Positions 46,302-57,226 of a stretch of 64,000 nucleotides of DNA are shown here, in pieces (positions within the stretch are counted from its first letter, which is position 1; each line of letters starts with the position of its first letter). The stretch is from Symbiodinium natans (taxonomy: Eukaryota; Sar; Dinophyceae; Suessiales; Symbiodiniaceae): the NCBI GenBank assembly GCA_905221605.1, contig CAJNDS010001024.1, forward strand, positions 397,501 through 461,500, given 5' to 3'. A program made the translations under genes and the position numbers. The notes beneath the pieces are model-generated. The model ran no database searches and was not told where the DNA came from. It was given only the letters and a program-made list of their open reading frames with translations.

Positions 46302-48084
46302 CAATACCCTGCATCCCATCAGCGTCCTTGCTCTGCAAGTACGCATGCAGTTCGCCACAGAAAGCCTGCTTCTGATGAACCAAAAGAGGTCTGGATAAGA
46401 TCAGGACGATGAGCAGACAGCCTGTCCCAAAGTGCGCCATGTCAACAGATATGTTGAGGATCTCCGCCAGACGAGTCACTTCCTCAAAAAATGCGTCCTG
46501 CTCCTCAAAGCTGAGCGTTCCCACAGAGCCTCCTATCTTTACGCTCTCGCGTATCCCAGAGGATGCCCCACCAAGCGAAGTGGGGTATGAAACTTTGCGG
46601 TGGGCCTGGGCCATCTTTCTCAGATACTTGCGGGTGGCGTTGCTAACTTCGGGTGTGAGTTCCGCGAGGTCCCTGTTGCACAAGGCCGTGAGAAAGGAGC
46701 GCACCGACTCTTTCGGAATCTTCCCCCAGCTGTTGACCTCCTCCTGTGGAACGCGTCTTTCCTGCAATCTCTCATTCTCGACCTTGTACTTCTCCACAGC
46801 TTCCTTGACTGACAATAACGACTCCTCCTTCAGAACTGCCAGCTGCAAGCTCAGGTCGAACACCCAGTCTGACGAGCCCTGCATATGTGAGAACAAAATT
46901 TCTGAAGTCAACGGATACTCTTGTTCCTCTTTGGTTGGGTTTTTTGACAAGCAGTTATGCGAAATGCTACTGCGGGGGAATTTCCGCCCTGAAACCATGT
47001 AAGGACTAACTACGAGTTGTACCCGATACCACTGCCTTCAGCAGGCCCTGTCCTACAAGTGTTTCTTGCTTTAATCTACAGAGAAGAACGTATTGCTCGT
47101 TCACACCAAGGGCCTTCACGACGTCGGCCAGCGCTGCCAGCCCGGCCCGCGCTGATGCATAGTTGGAGATTTCACGGCTGACCAACTCCACAAGGTGCTG
47201 TCGCATCAAGACCGCCTTCTCCAAGAAAAAGAGCACAGCATCCGTCATGATGGGCCTTCGAGGTACAGCAGCAGTTCCAAAAAGTGTGACATCTCTTGTC
47301 GGGTCTTCCAATAGCTCTGGATGCACCTCGCCCAATGAGACATACCTTACCTCGTCCTTGAGCTTGCGAAGTAGGCTTTGCAAGCTGTCGGGGTGTGCAC
47401 GCAGGAGGCTGGCCAGAACGCAACCAAGGAACGGCGTGTCCATGACTTCGTGGCGCTTGGGACATGCATAGAACCTAAGTGTCTCTTGGGTGGGGGGGGG
47501 TACGACAGTACCATGAGTTATAAAGCTTGCTACATGTCTTGAACAACCGCTAGGATGTCGGCGAGATTCTTCCAATGGGTGTCGTTGCTGCTATACACTG
47601 GTGCTGCTACAGGCTCCGGTTGGCCAAAAAGTCTGCTGTATGCACAATCTGTGCGACAGCTGGAGAATATCCAGCAAATGTCCAAAAACCGCGTGTCGCT
47701 GCCCTCCTTGGAGACCTGGCGCGCTACCTCATCCTCGAGCAAGATGCAGTTGTTCCACTTGAGGCCTGGAGAAGGGACAATCCAAGTGTGGTTGCGATTC
47801 TTCTCGTCGCAGTAGCTGTGCCCCATGTAGACCACCAACAGCTTGGAACAACGCTTTAAAGAGTCGACGGCTTTCTGAATCGCTTCCTTGACTTCGTCAT
47901 ATGTCGCATTGGCAAGAGAATACACATCTTCTCTTTCGCACAGTCCCGAATCTAGCACAGCCTGCGTCACTTCAGCATGCTCTTGTTCGACATCTTGCAG
48001 GCTCTCCAATCTTCCCCCCTCGTCATAATTCCAAATGCCGATGACAATGCACACCCAGTGTGATCTCACAGCTGCCGTCGTCAT
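46302..48084 (-). CDS. Caspase-like cysteine peptidase (clan CD, C14 type) with long C-terminal region, partial
   Basis: From ATG 48,084 exon 1 reads MTTAAVRSHWVCIVIGIWNY, a first caspase-fold strand, then KLLVVYMGHSYC with the probable catalytic His89 and FLDICWIFSSCRTD with Cys143. The usual HG and DAC/DSC contexts are changed to HS and SSC, so activity is uncertain. Exon 1 ends at 47,538; exon 2 (47,484-47,023) continues TLRFYACPKRHEVMDTPFLG, a typical p20-like end, then helices. Exon 3 (46,988-46,302) is helical (TRKYLRKMAQAHRK, LSFEEQDAFFEEVTRLAEIL) and ends at a GTGAGT donor, so the gene goes on. The two introns are only about 53 and 34 nt; phases fit exactly. The first is flanked by CAAG on both sides, making its limits ambiguous. 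A longer start at a non-ATG codon (48,120) is unlikely. Confidence 0.75.
46989..47022 (-). other. 34-nt intron, GT-AG
   Basis: Begins GTACAACT and ends TTTCAG|G. It holds in-frame stops, and its removal joins KAVVSG to RKFPRSSIS in phase. Very short for a spliceosomal intron; a small insertion in a pseudogene is the alternative. Confidence 0.45.
47485..47537 (-). other. 53-nt intron with C run before the acceptor and CAAG direct repeats
   Basis: The sequence between CAAG (47,541-47,538) and CAAG (47,488-47,485) contains a stop codon and a run of nine C before the acceptor. Removing it restores the caspase-like frame (VQ|ETLRFYACP). Donor is not GT or GC in the standard register. Confidence 0.5.
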
Positions 48085-48450
48085 TCTGGTGGGGCGTTGG
48101 TGCGGGGTTGGAGGGCGCAAGCATGATCAAACATAAACGTTCGGCTCGAACAGGGGTGGTATGAGATACTGAGAAACTGCACAGTGTACATGAATCCACA
48201 TGCGTCTCCCAGAGCTGTAGAAGGTAAAGGCTAAGATGAGGTAACGGTAAGGCTCCTTCTGTATGCCACTCTCTCCTTCTTGGTTGCACGTAGTACTTCG
48301 GAGGCAAAAGCGGCAGCGCAGTTTCCGCAGCTCATACACAAAACTTATGAGACCCGTGCTCTCTCTAGACTGCATCTTCAAAGGCCCACAGCCATGGCAC
48401 ATCAGCCACGCCTCCCGTGCCCTGCACTGATTTCGGTTTTAACGATGTTA
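48085..48450. other. 5' flank of the caspase-like gene
   Basis: No exon recognised. Expected to hold the trans-splice acceptor if the organism is a dinoflagellate. Confidence 0.3.
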
Positions 48451-49405
48451 GTACCTTATTGGGGTCCTTATTGGGGGGGTCCTACTATTTGGGGGTCTAT
48501 ATTCGGGGTCCCTTACTATCGTAAATCCCCACAAAGAGGCTGGGACGTTGCCCACGAGCCGTCGCAGCAAGGGCCATCCTCAGAGCTTGGAATGTCGGGT
48601 GCTACCACGCTGGGGCCATGCAGGCTTTGAGGATCCACGCCTAGGTGCCTCAACCACCTACGAATTTATGCAATAACTGCCAGAGCCTCAAATCCACAGT
48701 GAATGGTTCGGGCCTTATAGCATAGAGGCAGGGCGTGTGCCCTAGAGCGACACGTTCTGAAGAGAACGGTTTAGCCGCAAACCTGCGTAGGGTTGACAGC
48801 CCCTGACGTGCCTGATCGGAACTCGCCCCCAGGCAATCCCAGGCAGCTAACGAAGGCTAGCCGACAAAAAACCGCCCCAATGACTTCAGCAACTCCAAAA
48901 CGAGCACTTCTGGAGCGCAGCATCAGAACCTTGCCAGCAGCAGGCAGCTTGGTACCAGGCTCTTCTCTTCCATGGGATCACCTTTAGCCTGGCATCACTC
49001 GCTGGCCGAGCAAACTCTGGAGGGCATCATCGGGGCATGAAGGGCTAAAGCCTCTGACTAGCGGCACAGGCAGGACTCAATCATGCCCGGCAGTCGTCTG
49101 AGATTCCCTCTGCGTCTCTCTCTCTCGCTGTCTCTCTCCGGCTCGCTCGCCTTCTTTGAGAAACGTGTCTTCCATTGTTCAAGTTGCAAGTGTCTCAGAG
49201 TGATCACTTTGATCACGGCCGTGCACTAGGGGCCCAATCCGATTGCTGACTGGCCCACAGAGGGGGGGAAGGCCTGCTCGGGCATTCGATGCAGGTTCCC
49301 TTACATGTCTGAAACCACTCCTGAAGCCTATTTGGGGGTTTACGAAAAAAACAGACACCCCAAATAGTAGGATCTCCTAAAAAAAAAAAGACCCCAATAA
49401 GGTAC
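48451..49405. mobile_element. Non-coding element with imperfect terminal inverted repeats
   Basis: The left end (48,451-48,530) and the reverse complement of the right end (49,328-49,405) share GTACCTTATTGGGGTC, then TCCTACTATTTGGGG, then CGTAAA.CCCC in the same order, separated by variable spacers. About 800 bp lie between them without coding potential. Layout suggests a MITE or old DNA transposon remnant. Related end sequence occurs at 16,909-16,930, and a looser one near 43,810. Confidence 0.55.
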
Positions 49406-50950
49406 CCCTAATTTAGGAACCCCCCATTTAGCCAGGGACTTAAGGCAATGCTGGGCAAGCTTGCCAGGACCCATCACCACCAACACCTGTGATTGAGCAA
49501 CTTCTTCATAGCGGATTTCTCTTGCTCCAGTACCCTTCAAATGCTTCCTCTGACTGAACGCCACATCTTTAAGGCTTCAGGCGCCTGCTGAACCGCTGAA
49601 CAGTTCTCTTCAATGAAACCCTTTAAGAATCGTCCCTGGGCCCTGAACCCAGAAGCCTAGTCACCCGTGTATCGTCGCCCAAGTCAGACTTAACGGCTCC
49701 GCCGTCCAACTAGAGGGCATCCAGAAGGCCGAAGGCAAAGCTGCCACGAGCGGCTGTCGTTGTGGCGAGCGCGCGTGCTAGACTGGAAGGCCTTCTTACA
49801 ACAGGGAAATGTTTGCAGCATGGGACACGACGTCTTACCCATTTCACATGAAGTACTATTTTCCTTTGACACTCCTAGCTGCACAAGAGTGGCTCTTTGC
49901 TTTGCAGTCGTCCTCCTCGTGGTATGGCTCTCCCAGAGTGAAACTGGACAGTTGCGGAGCCCAGGCAGAAGCTGGTGTCGATGAAAACACCCCAACACTA
50001 AGTTGAAGCCCAGTGTCCGTACTCTTCTACTTCCGACTTCTCTCAAACTGCATAGGCCGGCACAGATTCAGAGTGTTGGGCTGTGCCCCCAGCTCCGCTC
50101 ACATCTCTCGGCTCGCACGCACATCCGGCCATTGCGCGGAGGGTGGGCAGAAATTGCGCTAATGGCTGCAGCCCTACGGAACAAGAAGTCGTAAGGCTTC
50201 CAGGAGGGGCTGGTGGATCATGAGCTGCGGGCTTGGGGCTCAGCATCCCTTGAGCCCTTGAACTCCTCAACCTTTGGGACGTTGGTGTTGTGTCTTCTGG
50301 GGGCTGCTTTAAAACAGCTTTGCAAGGATATGCTTCGAATAGGTTCTGATGTCAAGGCCTGCAGCCACTGCAACTGGAGTCGAATTGGAAACGATGGGTA
50401 CTGCTCTAGTGTGCGACAGCCAAGGGCCACATAGCGAACTTCTGGCTTTGAAGCTTGGCAAGGCCAGGGACCGTTCAGCAGTCGCACGTTCACCGCATGA
50501 TCTGCCCCGGCCGCACATGGAAGATGGCAACTCGACTTGTCAAAGTTGTCACAACACGCTCAAGCTCATCCTTCCCTGTATGCAGCCAGGAAAAGAGGTC
50601 CTGGCACTTGCGCGCATGTTGCGGAAGCTGACGGTCAAGACAGTCAAGACTGTTAGGATCATCTTCGTGTCACTTCGCTTGTGTCCCCTAGACGTCCAGC
50701 CGAGTGCTCCAAACAGACCAATCTCCACCAGTGCTATGCATACTCTCCACCAGTCTTTTGGATTCTTTTCTAAGTCTCCGCTTACACCCTTCCACTCTCG
50801 GGAACCCTAAGCCTTTAAGCACAGCGGCTCCCACAAGCGTTTGTAACCTTGAGTTTGCAAGAGGTTGGTCAACTTCGTCAGCTTCCCAGGGTGCTGCGCT
50901 GCAAGTTTGCAGTCAATCAAACCTTAGTAGGTGCGTAGGCCTCTTTAACT
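49406..50950. other. Host stretch without assignable gene
   Basis: Chance frames only; no motif or convincing exon. Confidence 0.3.
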
Positions 50951-50959
50951 GTTGGGCAG

Positions 50960-51330
50960 CCCGCATGGTTCAGGAACTATATATACTATTCCTCGATCTA
51001 TATATAAAAGTTCTCAGAACTGTATACAAATGTTCCAGCAGATGATTCGAAATCGTTCCAGATAGTCCGGAGCCGCTCGGAACCGTCTGGACTATACATG
51101 AACCCGACGTTTATAAATAGTTCGGAACGGTTCCGAGCGGTTCCGGGCGACTTATAACCACTGTGGGCCTATTGTTGCGGCTTTGATTTGAGCGATGGTC
51201 GGCGATGGTGTCTAACAACACGGTTACAAACAGTCCAGAACGGTTCCGAGCGGTTCCGGACGATTTATAAATAGTTCGGCCAGTTTTATAACTAGTCCGG
51301 GGGAGCTTTATATATAGTCCGGACGCATCA
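50960..51330. repeat. Cluster of palindromic TTCGGAACGGTTCCG-type repeats
   Basis: A unit of about 45 bp, TTTATAAATAGTTCGGAACG followed by GTTCCGAGCGGTTCCGGGCG, occurs at 51,109-51,150. A near copy, with the parts in a shifted order, lies at 51,223-51,285, and weaker ones at 51,030-51,095 and 51,285-51,330. Each contains GGAACGGTTCC-like palindromes and TTATAAATAGT spacers. Confidence 0.7.
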
Positions 51331-52386
51331 ACAGACCCAAGCCCATAAAGAGGCCCATGCACCCACTAAATCAAACCCTGAACGCAGAGTTCGCAAAGAG
51401 CCGCGGTGGGGGCTGAAGGCGTGCCACTGTTGCTGCTGGATGGGCTATTCTCTATGGACTCGGCTTTCAGCCTCCCTTGGCTTACTGGTTCTTCACAAGG
51501 GGATGAGAAGTACCCCCTATGCAGAACCAATAAGCCTGGGAACTTCAGAAAAATGCGACTTCCGTCAAGGAGTGCGAGTCAAACATTTTGCTGGGGTCTC
51601 GCCTGTTCACTTCATCAGTCTGAGATTGGATTGATCTCGTTCCATTGGTGATGATAAGTCCTAGCCCATGCCAATGATGAACCTGCCATAGTTACCCGTG
51701 TATTCCCCTCTACCCACTCCACCCGCCGCCCGAAACCCTAAAAAAGCATCCGCCAACCCCGAAACCGGCAACGCATCGGGCATAGGAAGTGAATTCTCCC
51801 CCCCCCACCCCCAAGACCCTAAACCTCGACCCTTGAAGGACTAGTTGTCTAAGTCTGAGGTGTGCCCGGTATTCGCGGCCCCAGTGCCAAGGGTGCATAA
51901 GCCGGGAAAGGGTCGTTGCCGTTTCAGCTTCGAGTTGTGCTCGTCACTATGTCACTCATCTAAGCCCATGCCATTGTACCTACATTGCCTCTGACCAGAG
52001 CCACAAAGGCCGATTCATTGGAATTCTGGACTTGAGACCCCCTGGATCTCATGGACACCTTCACGCTGCTACCAGTATCTAAGGACTCTGTCATTTGCGT
52101 GGGGCACGGCCACCTCCTCGGACCCTTTCCGGACAGACTCCGCCGAAGCGAGGCTTAGCCAAGCTCATTGTCATCGCTGAGGGAAAAGTCGATCTCCGAG
52201 GGCTCACAATAGGTCTCGCCCTGCACATGTTGAAAGGCTCAGAACGTTTGAAGCTCGGAGGGTCGAGGGTTCCGGGTTTGGGTTTGCTTTGGCAGTGCCC
52301 CCTCGCGCGACAGCCTCCAGGAGGATCCCCGGGCTGAAGCACAGCAACCCCCTGAAACCTGTACTGCACTGTTCTTCCCAGAAATG
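51331..52386. other. Host stretch; may hold the last kinase exon
   Basis: The kinase frame leaves its last recognised exon at a GT donor (52,421-52,420), so a short final exon with the stop should lie here. I could not identify it. Degenerate CCCTAAA-like runs occur near 51,735 and 51,820. Confidence 0.3.
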
Positions 52387-52416
52387 CCCACCCCCCCCCC
52401 CCCCCCCCCCCCCCCC
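52387..52416. repeat. C homopolymer, about 26-30 nt
   Basis: On the minus strand this is a G run starting four bases after a kinase donor site (AAAG|GTGCGGGG). Confidence 0.9.
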
Positions 52417-52420
52417 GCAC

Positions 52421-55400
52421 CTTTGGCACAACAGGTGATTCCAGCTCTCGGCCCATGATCTTGTCAAACCTTGGCGGGGAACTTCTCCGAACAAGGAGAG
52501 TTTATCTGAAAGACCGTCAAGGCTGAACAGCCCTCCAGGAGTCCAGGAGCATCCCCAAGCGACCTGATCGTACAAAGCTAACGCGCCTCAACCCCAAACC
52601 TCCTCCAATACCGCACAACCCGGCTAAGGAACAGGGTCGTGGAGTTGTGGCCCTGAGTGAAGAACTCCGAGCTCCTAATGGGCGGATCGAAGGGTGGTGA
52701 AGTTTTTTTGGGGTAGAGGATGCAGGGTCTGTGCTTTGGAGGCTTCGGGGTGCGTCTATTTTGTATAGGGAGAGGAAGACTTAGTGCGCCACAGGGAGGG
52801 CGAGTATTGATAGCAACACACACACACACACAAAACAACGCTAGCCTCCAGAAGCGGCAAGCCTCCCCAAAACATGCAGCCACCGGCTTCCCAGAAAAGC
52901 CCTGTCAGGAGCCCCCGTTGCTGCCGTGGCGTCCTGATGTCCTCCCAACCATTGAGGCCTGCATTTGAACATCCGGATACATCAGGGTCGACACAGAGAA
53001 GTTTGCAAGTGCTGCACACTGCACTGTCAAGTTCGAGAAGCTGCGAGACCCCTGGCCAGCGGACCCTACCTGACCGAGTGCTTGCCGGGAGCCCCGGCCT
53101 GCTCCCAGCCGCTTCTTCGGCTGCCGGTTCAGCATGCCCTGTATCACCGCCTTGCACTGCGCATCCTGCGAGCTTCAAAGAAGGAAACCTAAACTCGACA
53201 CAAGCCAAGACCAGTTGCCGGGTCAACGTAGGGACATGAAAGCATGCTCAGCAAGTAGCTGCTTAGCTCCCGTAAGCCTCCTGGGCACCTTCGGCCCGGC
53301 GATGAAGTTTCAGGGGTGTCTAACTCTTATTCATAACATGCCAGCCATTCAACCGCTGCATCACTCGGCCTTGCTCCTGCAGAACCCATCTTTGCTATGG
53401 TTGTCTCCGTCTCACAACTCGGACAAGCCAGGCGAGGTTCTCGAACCAGGCGGGCATCAGCTAGATCCATCTGACCATCACAGTTAGTCCGACCTCTCCG
53501 TGAGGGCATCAGGGTTTCGGGAGCTATCAACCCTGAACAGCCAACTTCAACACTCAACAAGGGCGGCACCACAGTGCTGAATACGCGTCCTTGAACCGAC
53601 CAGGAAACTCCAGCGGGTCCTTGAGCCTCAGAATGAATTCTCTCGTGCGTCTGGGTCTCAGGGTTGGGAGGCTTGGGGCCAGTCAACCATCGAATAGGTC
53701 TGCCTTGGTTTCCTATTCATAAGGCAAGAGCATTCCAGGAGTGTCTCTTCTAGGAAACAGATGACAGGGAGCTTCTGCAAGCCTGTAGGGTACATATTTG
53801 GAAGCCCACATGGCATAGGCTTACAGAGGCAGGACGCACAGTCGCGCTTGAAGCTTGATCCGATTCCCACCCCGAGTTCGAGCCTAAGCCGGAACCTGCT
53901 TGACAATGGGAGTGGGGGTGGTTGACAGTGTCTAGAGTTGAAGCCTTCGGGCTGAGGTCGAGGGTTCCATAGATTTCTCTGCTTTAAAAAAGGGAATTGC
54001 GAATCATTCGGGACACGATCCTGTACCCGGCAAGCCGAAGTCCCAAAGAATGTCTGCAAAATGCCAAGTCACACTGCAGTGCAAACTTCTGTGGGATCGT
54101 CAAGTTCGTCCGCAAAAGGCAAGTAGCCTGGGCTGCAGTCTGAATGTTCGCGTAGGTTTCAGGCCCCCGCCCCTCCTTATCTCGCTGCGATTTTCGAAGC
54201 CCAGACAGGCCAAGAGGCCGCAAACAAACTCGAAGAGGATGACACCGAGTGACCACAAGTCGACCTTCGACAGGACTCAGGGACCTAAAGCATATTCATT
54301 ACCATTGTGAATAATGTTATAAATATATATGTAGAATGTAGAATATGAATTATACATACATGTATATATATATATATGTAGACTTTATAGAGACACACAC
54401 ACATACATACATACATACATACATACATACATACATACATACATACATACATACATACATACATACATACATACATACATACATACATACATACATACAT
54501 ACATACACACACATACATACATACGTACATACATACATACATGCATGCATGCATGCATGCATACATACATCATACATAGTATATGGCCCAGGTGATCTGT
54601 GGGACTCTTCTAGATTAAATCTGTGTCCCTTCTCCAGGCTATGTCAGAAGTCCCCAAGCCACGTAGAACTCAGAACAACCCCCATATCTTTTTGGCCCGA
54701 GGATGCTCTTACGTGCCTCGATTCCATCTGATATCTGGACGCACAGCAGTTGGGTAGGTCCAAGCTCGATTGGATTTGGGGCATTGATGAAAAATGGTTC
54801 CTGGGCCTTCGTATCCATGCAAGCGCTATAAAACCGAGATGGCACCAGAGAGGACTAAGTCCCCTAAAGGGTTCTAACCCCAAGAAGATCCCAGTGCTTG
54901 TTGTGTCAATGACAATACGCAGATCGGCGCCTCTGTGCCGTAGCCGTGTCCTCGCATGATCTCTGGAGCCATGTAGTGGGGAGTCCCGATCCTGTTGGTA
55001 GCCGGTCACATGGCCGATGTACTGCCATTCCATTGCCATCCCAAGTAACAAACATGTTTCAATGCCCATGGTAACCGCAGAGAAGGCTGCCATCCGAGCC
55101 CAACCCACTCCTAAGATCGGCCAAGTGGCATGGTGAAAGTCCGGGTCTTTCCCTCCTCCAGCTTCTTTGCAATGCCAAAGTCGATGAGCTTGAGGTATCC
55201 TGATGCACTCAGGCGGAGAAGGAAGGCGAGCAAGGAAACTGTGATTCTTCCAGCTGCTCGCCACGAGCTTCGACTTGCATCGACTCCCAAGACTCCCAAG
55301 AATGTTGCCCAACAGAACATGCTCAGCGAATCCCGAGCGTTGAAAACGTCCATCCTGCCTTGTGCATCAAGCATGACGTTCTCGGGCTTCAGGTCCTTTG

Positions 55401-57226
55401 AGATGGCCCGTGCTGTTTAAGGCGTTCAAGCAAAGGGCTGGCTTCCTACTCGGCCTGGCGCTTCTTCTGGCCATTACACAAGGCTTGCTCCAACAAAGGG
55501 GTTAGAGTCTAGTTAGAGCGGTTAGGGCGGTTAGGGCCGAGGGTTCTTGGAGCTTGGGATGAAGGCCAAGACACTCGGTACACAATGTTCTTCTCACAAA
55601 GTTCCTGGCCATTTTGGCGTGTCACTAGGGCTGCTGGCACCTCTGAGTCTCTACGGCCACAGTCTTGCCCAGCTGTGCTACAATTGCAGCTTAGCGGGCA
55701 AAACACACCATTGTCCTGAGCTTCTGAAAAGCCCGTCCTCCCTCCCCCCCCCCCCCCCCCGCACCCCAGTTCGCCCCAGCACGTTCCGAAAGCACTTGCG
55801 CGTATGAAGGCCGCGTGCCTCGAGCACAATGACCAAGCAGCCTGTGTAGAACTGCGCCTGGGACCTGCCAGGGATGAGGGCTTCTGGGGCACTTTTCCAT
55901 GGCTCCAGGGCCGTAGATGCTTAAGTGGTCTAATGAGTCTGTCGGGGGGTTTCGCGCCTACGGACTCTATAGGGGCTTCATCTTGATTGGGCTGCGCAAG
56001 CCGCAGTACTGCAATGTAAGGCCTCGAGAGCACTGTGGGAATCTCACGGATGGCACCATGGAGCTCTCCACCAGTAATCAGCTCAGTGAGGATGTAGACC
56101 TGGGGCACAGACTTCCCAAGCTTCGTGGCTCAAGAACCCTTCAGTGTCCCACCTTTTGTCCGTCCACCTCTTTTAAAAGATGCTGCCGATTTGTGTGAGC
56201 TTGATCTACAAGCAAGGGGGTCCGGTGGGTGATCAGTACGCTACTGTAGTTAGCTACAGCGCAGCGCGCCGCCTTGTGCTACGTTGCTCGCAAAACCGCA
56301 AAAAGGCTGCACCACTTGATGCGAAGCTTAGCTGCGCTCTTGCTCGTCTCGAACGTCTGCACGAGTCTCCTTGACAGAGTAACTTTGGGTTACGAAGCGG
56401 GACTATCCCTGGCAGCTTGGCCTCGAAGCTTCCTCACCCTTAGGGGCCTTGAGATGCTAGCAGCTAGCATGTTTCACAGCCCAGCCACACACTCACGGCA
56501 CAAGCTCGAACACTACCCCCATAAGTCCGAACTCGGCCCGGGCAAGTACCCTTAAAACTCGCTGGGGCGCATGATGAAGGGATGCTCTTGAGCTTTGAGA
56601 AGCTCACACTCACCTGCAGTCTTCGCATGGCGGACACGTTCGGCAAAACGAACCCGAAAGCGCTGTGCTTCAGAAACTCCAGGTCTGGTCTGCACGGCTC
56701 ACATGACTACGCAGCTTCTTCGACAAAACTGACAGGAGGCCTGAACCTCGCAACGTGCCGCCAAGGGGCGCTTCACCTCGACCGGGATCTTCCCGCCGTT
56801 CTTCCTGACTCGCTTGAGCGCATACCTGGGTTGCGCTCCCAAGAAGTGATGCCCTGCGCTGACTCATCCTGGCTCACAAGCATACCTACGTCCTCCACAG
56901 TGCGGGGCTCAAGCGCCTTCAGATTGACGAGGGCCCTGCAGCTCTGGATAATGCAAGCAAGATGCCTCATTCCTGTCGCAGGGCGGTAAGTGTTTTGTTT
57001 CAGTTTCATGACAGCTCCGGTCAGAGCGCCGGCAGAATGTCTGCACATTACCCAGAACCCCGTGTTCGCCTGTCTTCTTGTTCATCACCAGGCGCACCAC
57101 CCCGGCCGCTCCAGCTCCGATCACCTTCACGGTCTTCAGGTCCTCCGCAGGTCTCTTGTTCCTCTTTTTTTCGGCACGGCGCGGTTTGAGAAGCTTAGGG
57201 TCTGAAGGGTTGCGGGAGGGCGGCAT
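52421..57226 (-). CDS. AGC-family protein kinase (PKG/PKA-like catalytic domain), at least 13 exons
   Basis: A Ser/Thr kinase, traced exon by exon. 57,226-57,069: MPPSRN..., Gly loop VIGAGAAGVVRLV. 56,825-56,777: YALKRVRKNGGKIPVE with the ATP-binding Lys. 56,680-56,614: probable alpha-C region (FLKHSAFGFVLPNVS). 56,099-56,023: VYILTELITGGELHGAIREI, hinge. 55,864-55,819: SQAQFYTGCLVIVLE. 55,604-55,575: ELCEKNIVYR. 55,395-55,359: DLKPENVMLDAQ, catalytic loop (YRDLKPEN). 55,199-55,130: GYLKLIDFGIAKKLEEGKTR, DFG. 54,991-54,931: IGTPHYMAPEIMRG, APE. 54,264-54,210: VDLWSLGVILFEFVCG. 54,127-54,073: YLPFADELDDPTEVC. 53,165-53,086: VIQGMLNRQPKKRLGAG. 52,469-52,421: FDKIMGRELESPVVPK, the AGC C-terminal tail. 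YRD and the tail mark the AGC group; the style is closest to protist PKG. Donors are mostly GC, acceptors AG|G. No cyclic-nucleotide domain was found upstream. One exon near 54.0-53.2 kb, a short one before the tail, and the stop are missing. Confidence 0.85.
54400..54570. repeat. CATA microsatellite inside a kinase intron
   Basis: About 35-40 copies of ACAT/CATA with a few ACAC and GCAT variants, flanked by (TA)n at 54,360-54,378. It lies in the intron between kinase exons 54,991-54,931 and 54,264-54,210. Confidence 0.9.

Noticed and set aside
53435-53470. WFENLAW segment resembling the kinase C-lobe end (HPWFEN)
   Set aside because: On the minus strand it lies upstream of the exon VIQGMLNRQPKKRLG, the wrong order for the kinase, so it is probably chance.
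54285-54731. Tyr/Ile/His/Thr and Met/Tyr/Val/Cys repeat proteins
   Set aside because: Pure translation of the CATA microsatellite, located inside a kinase intron.
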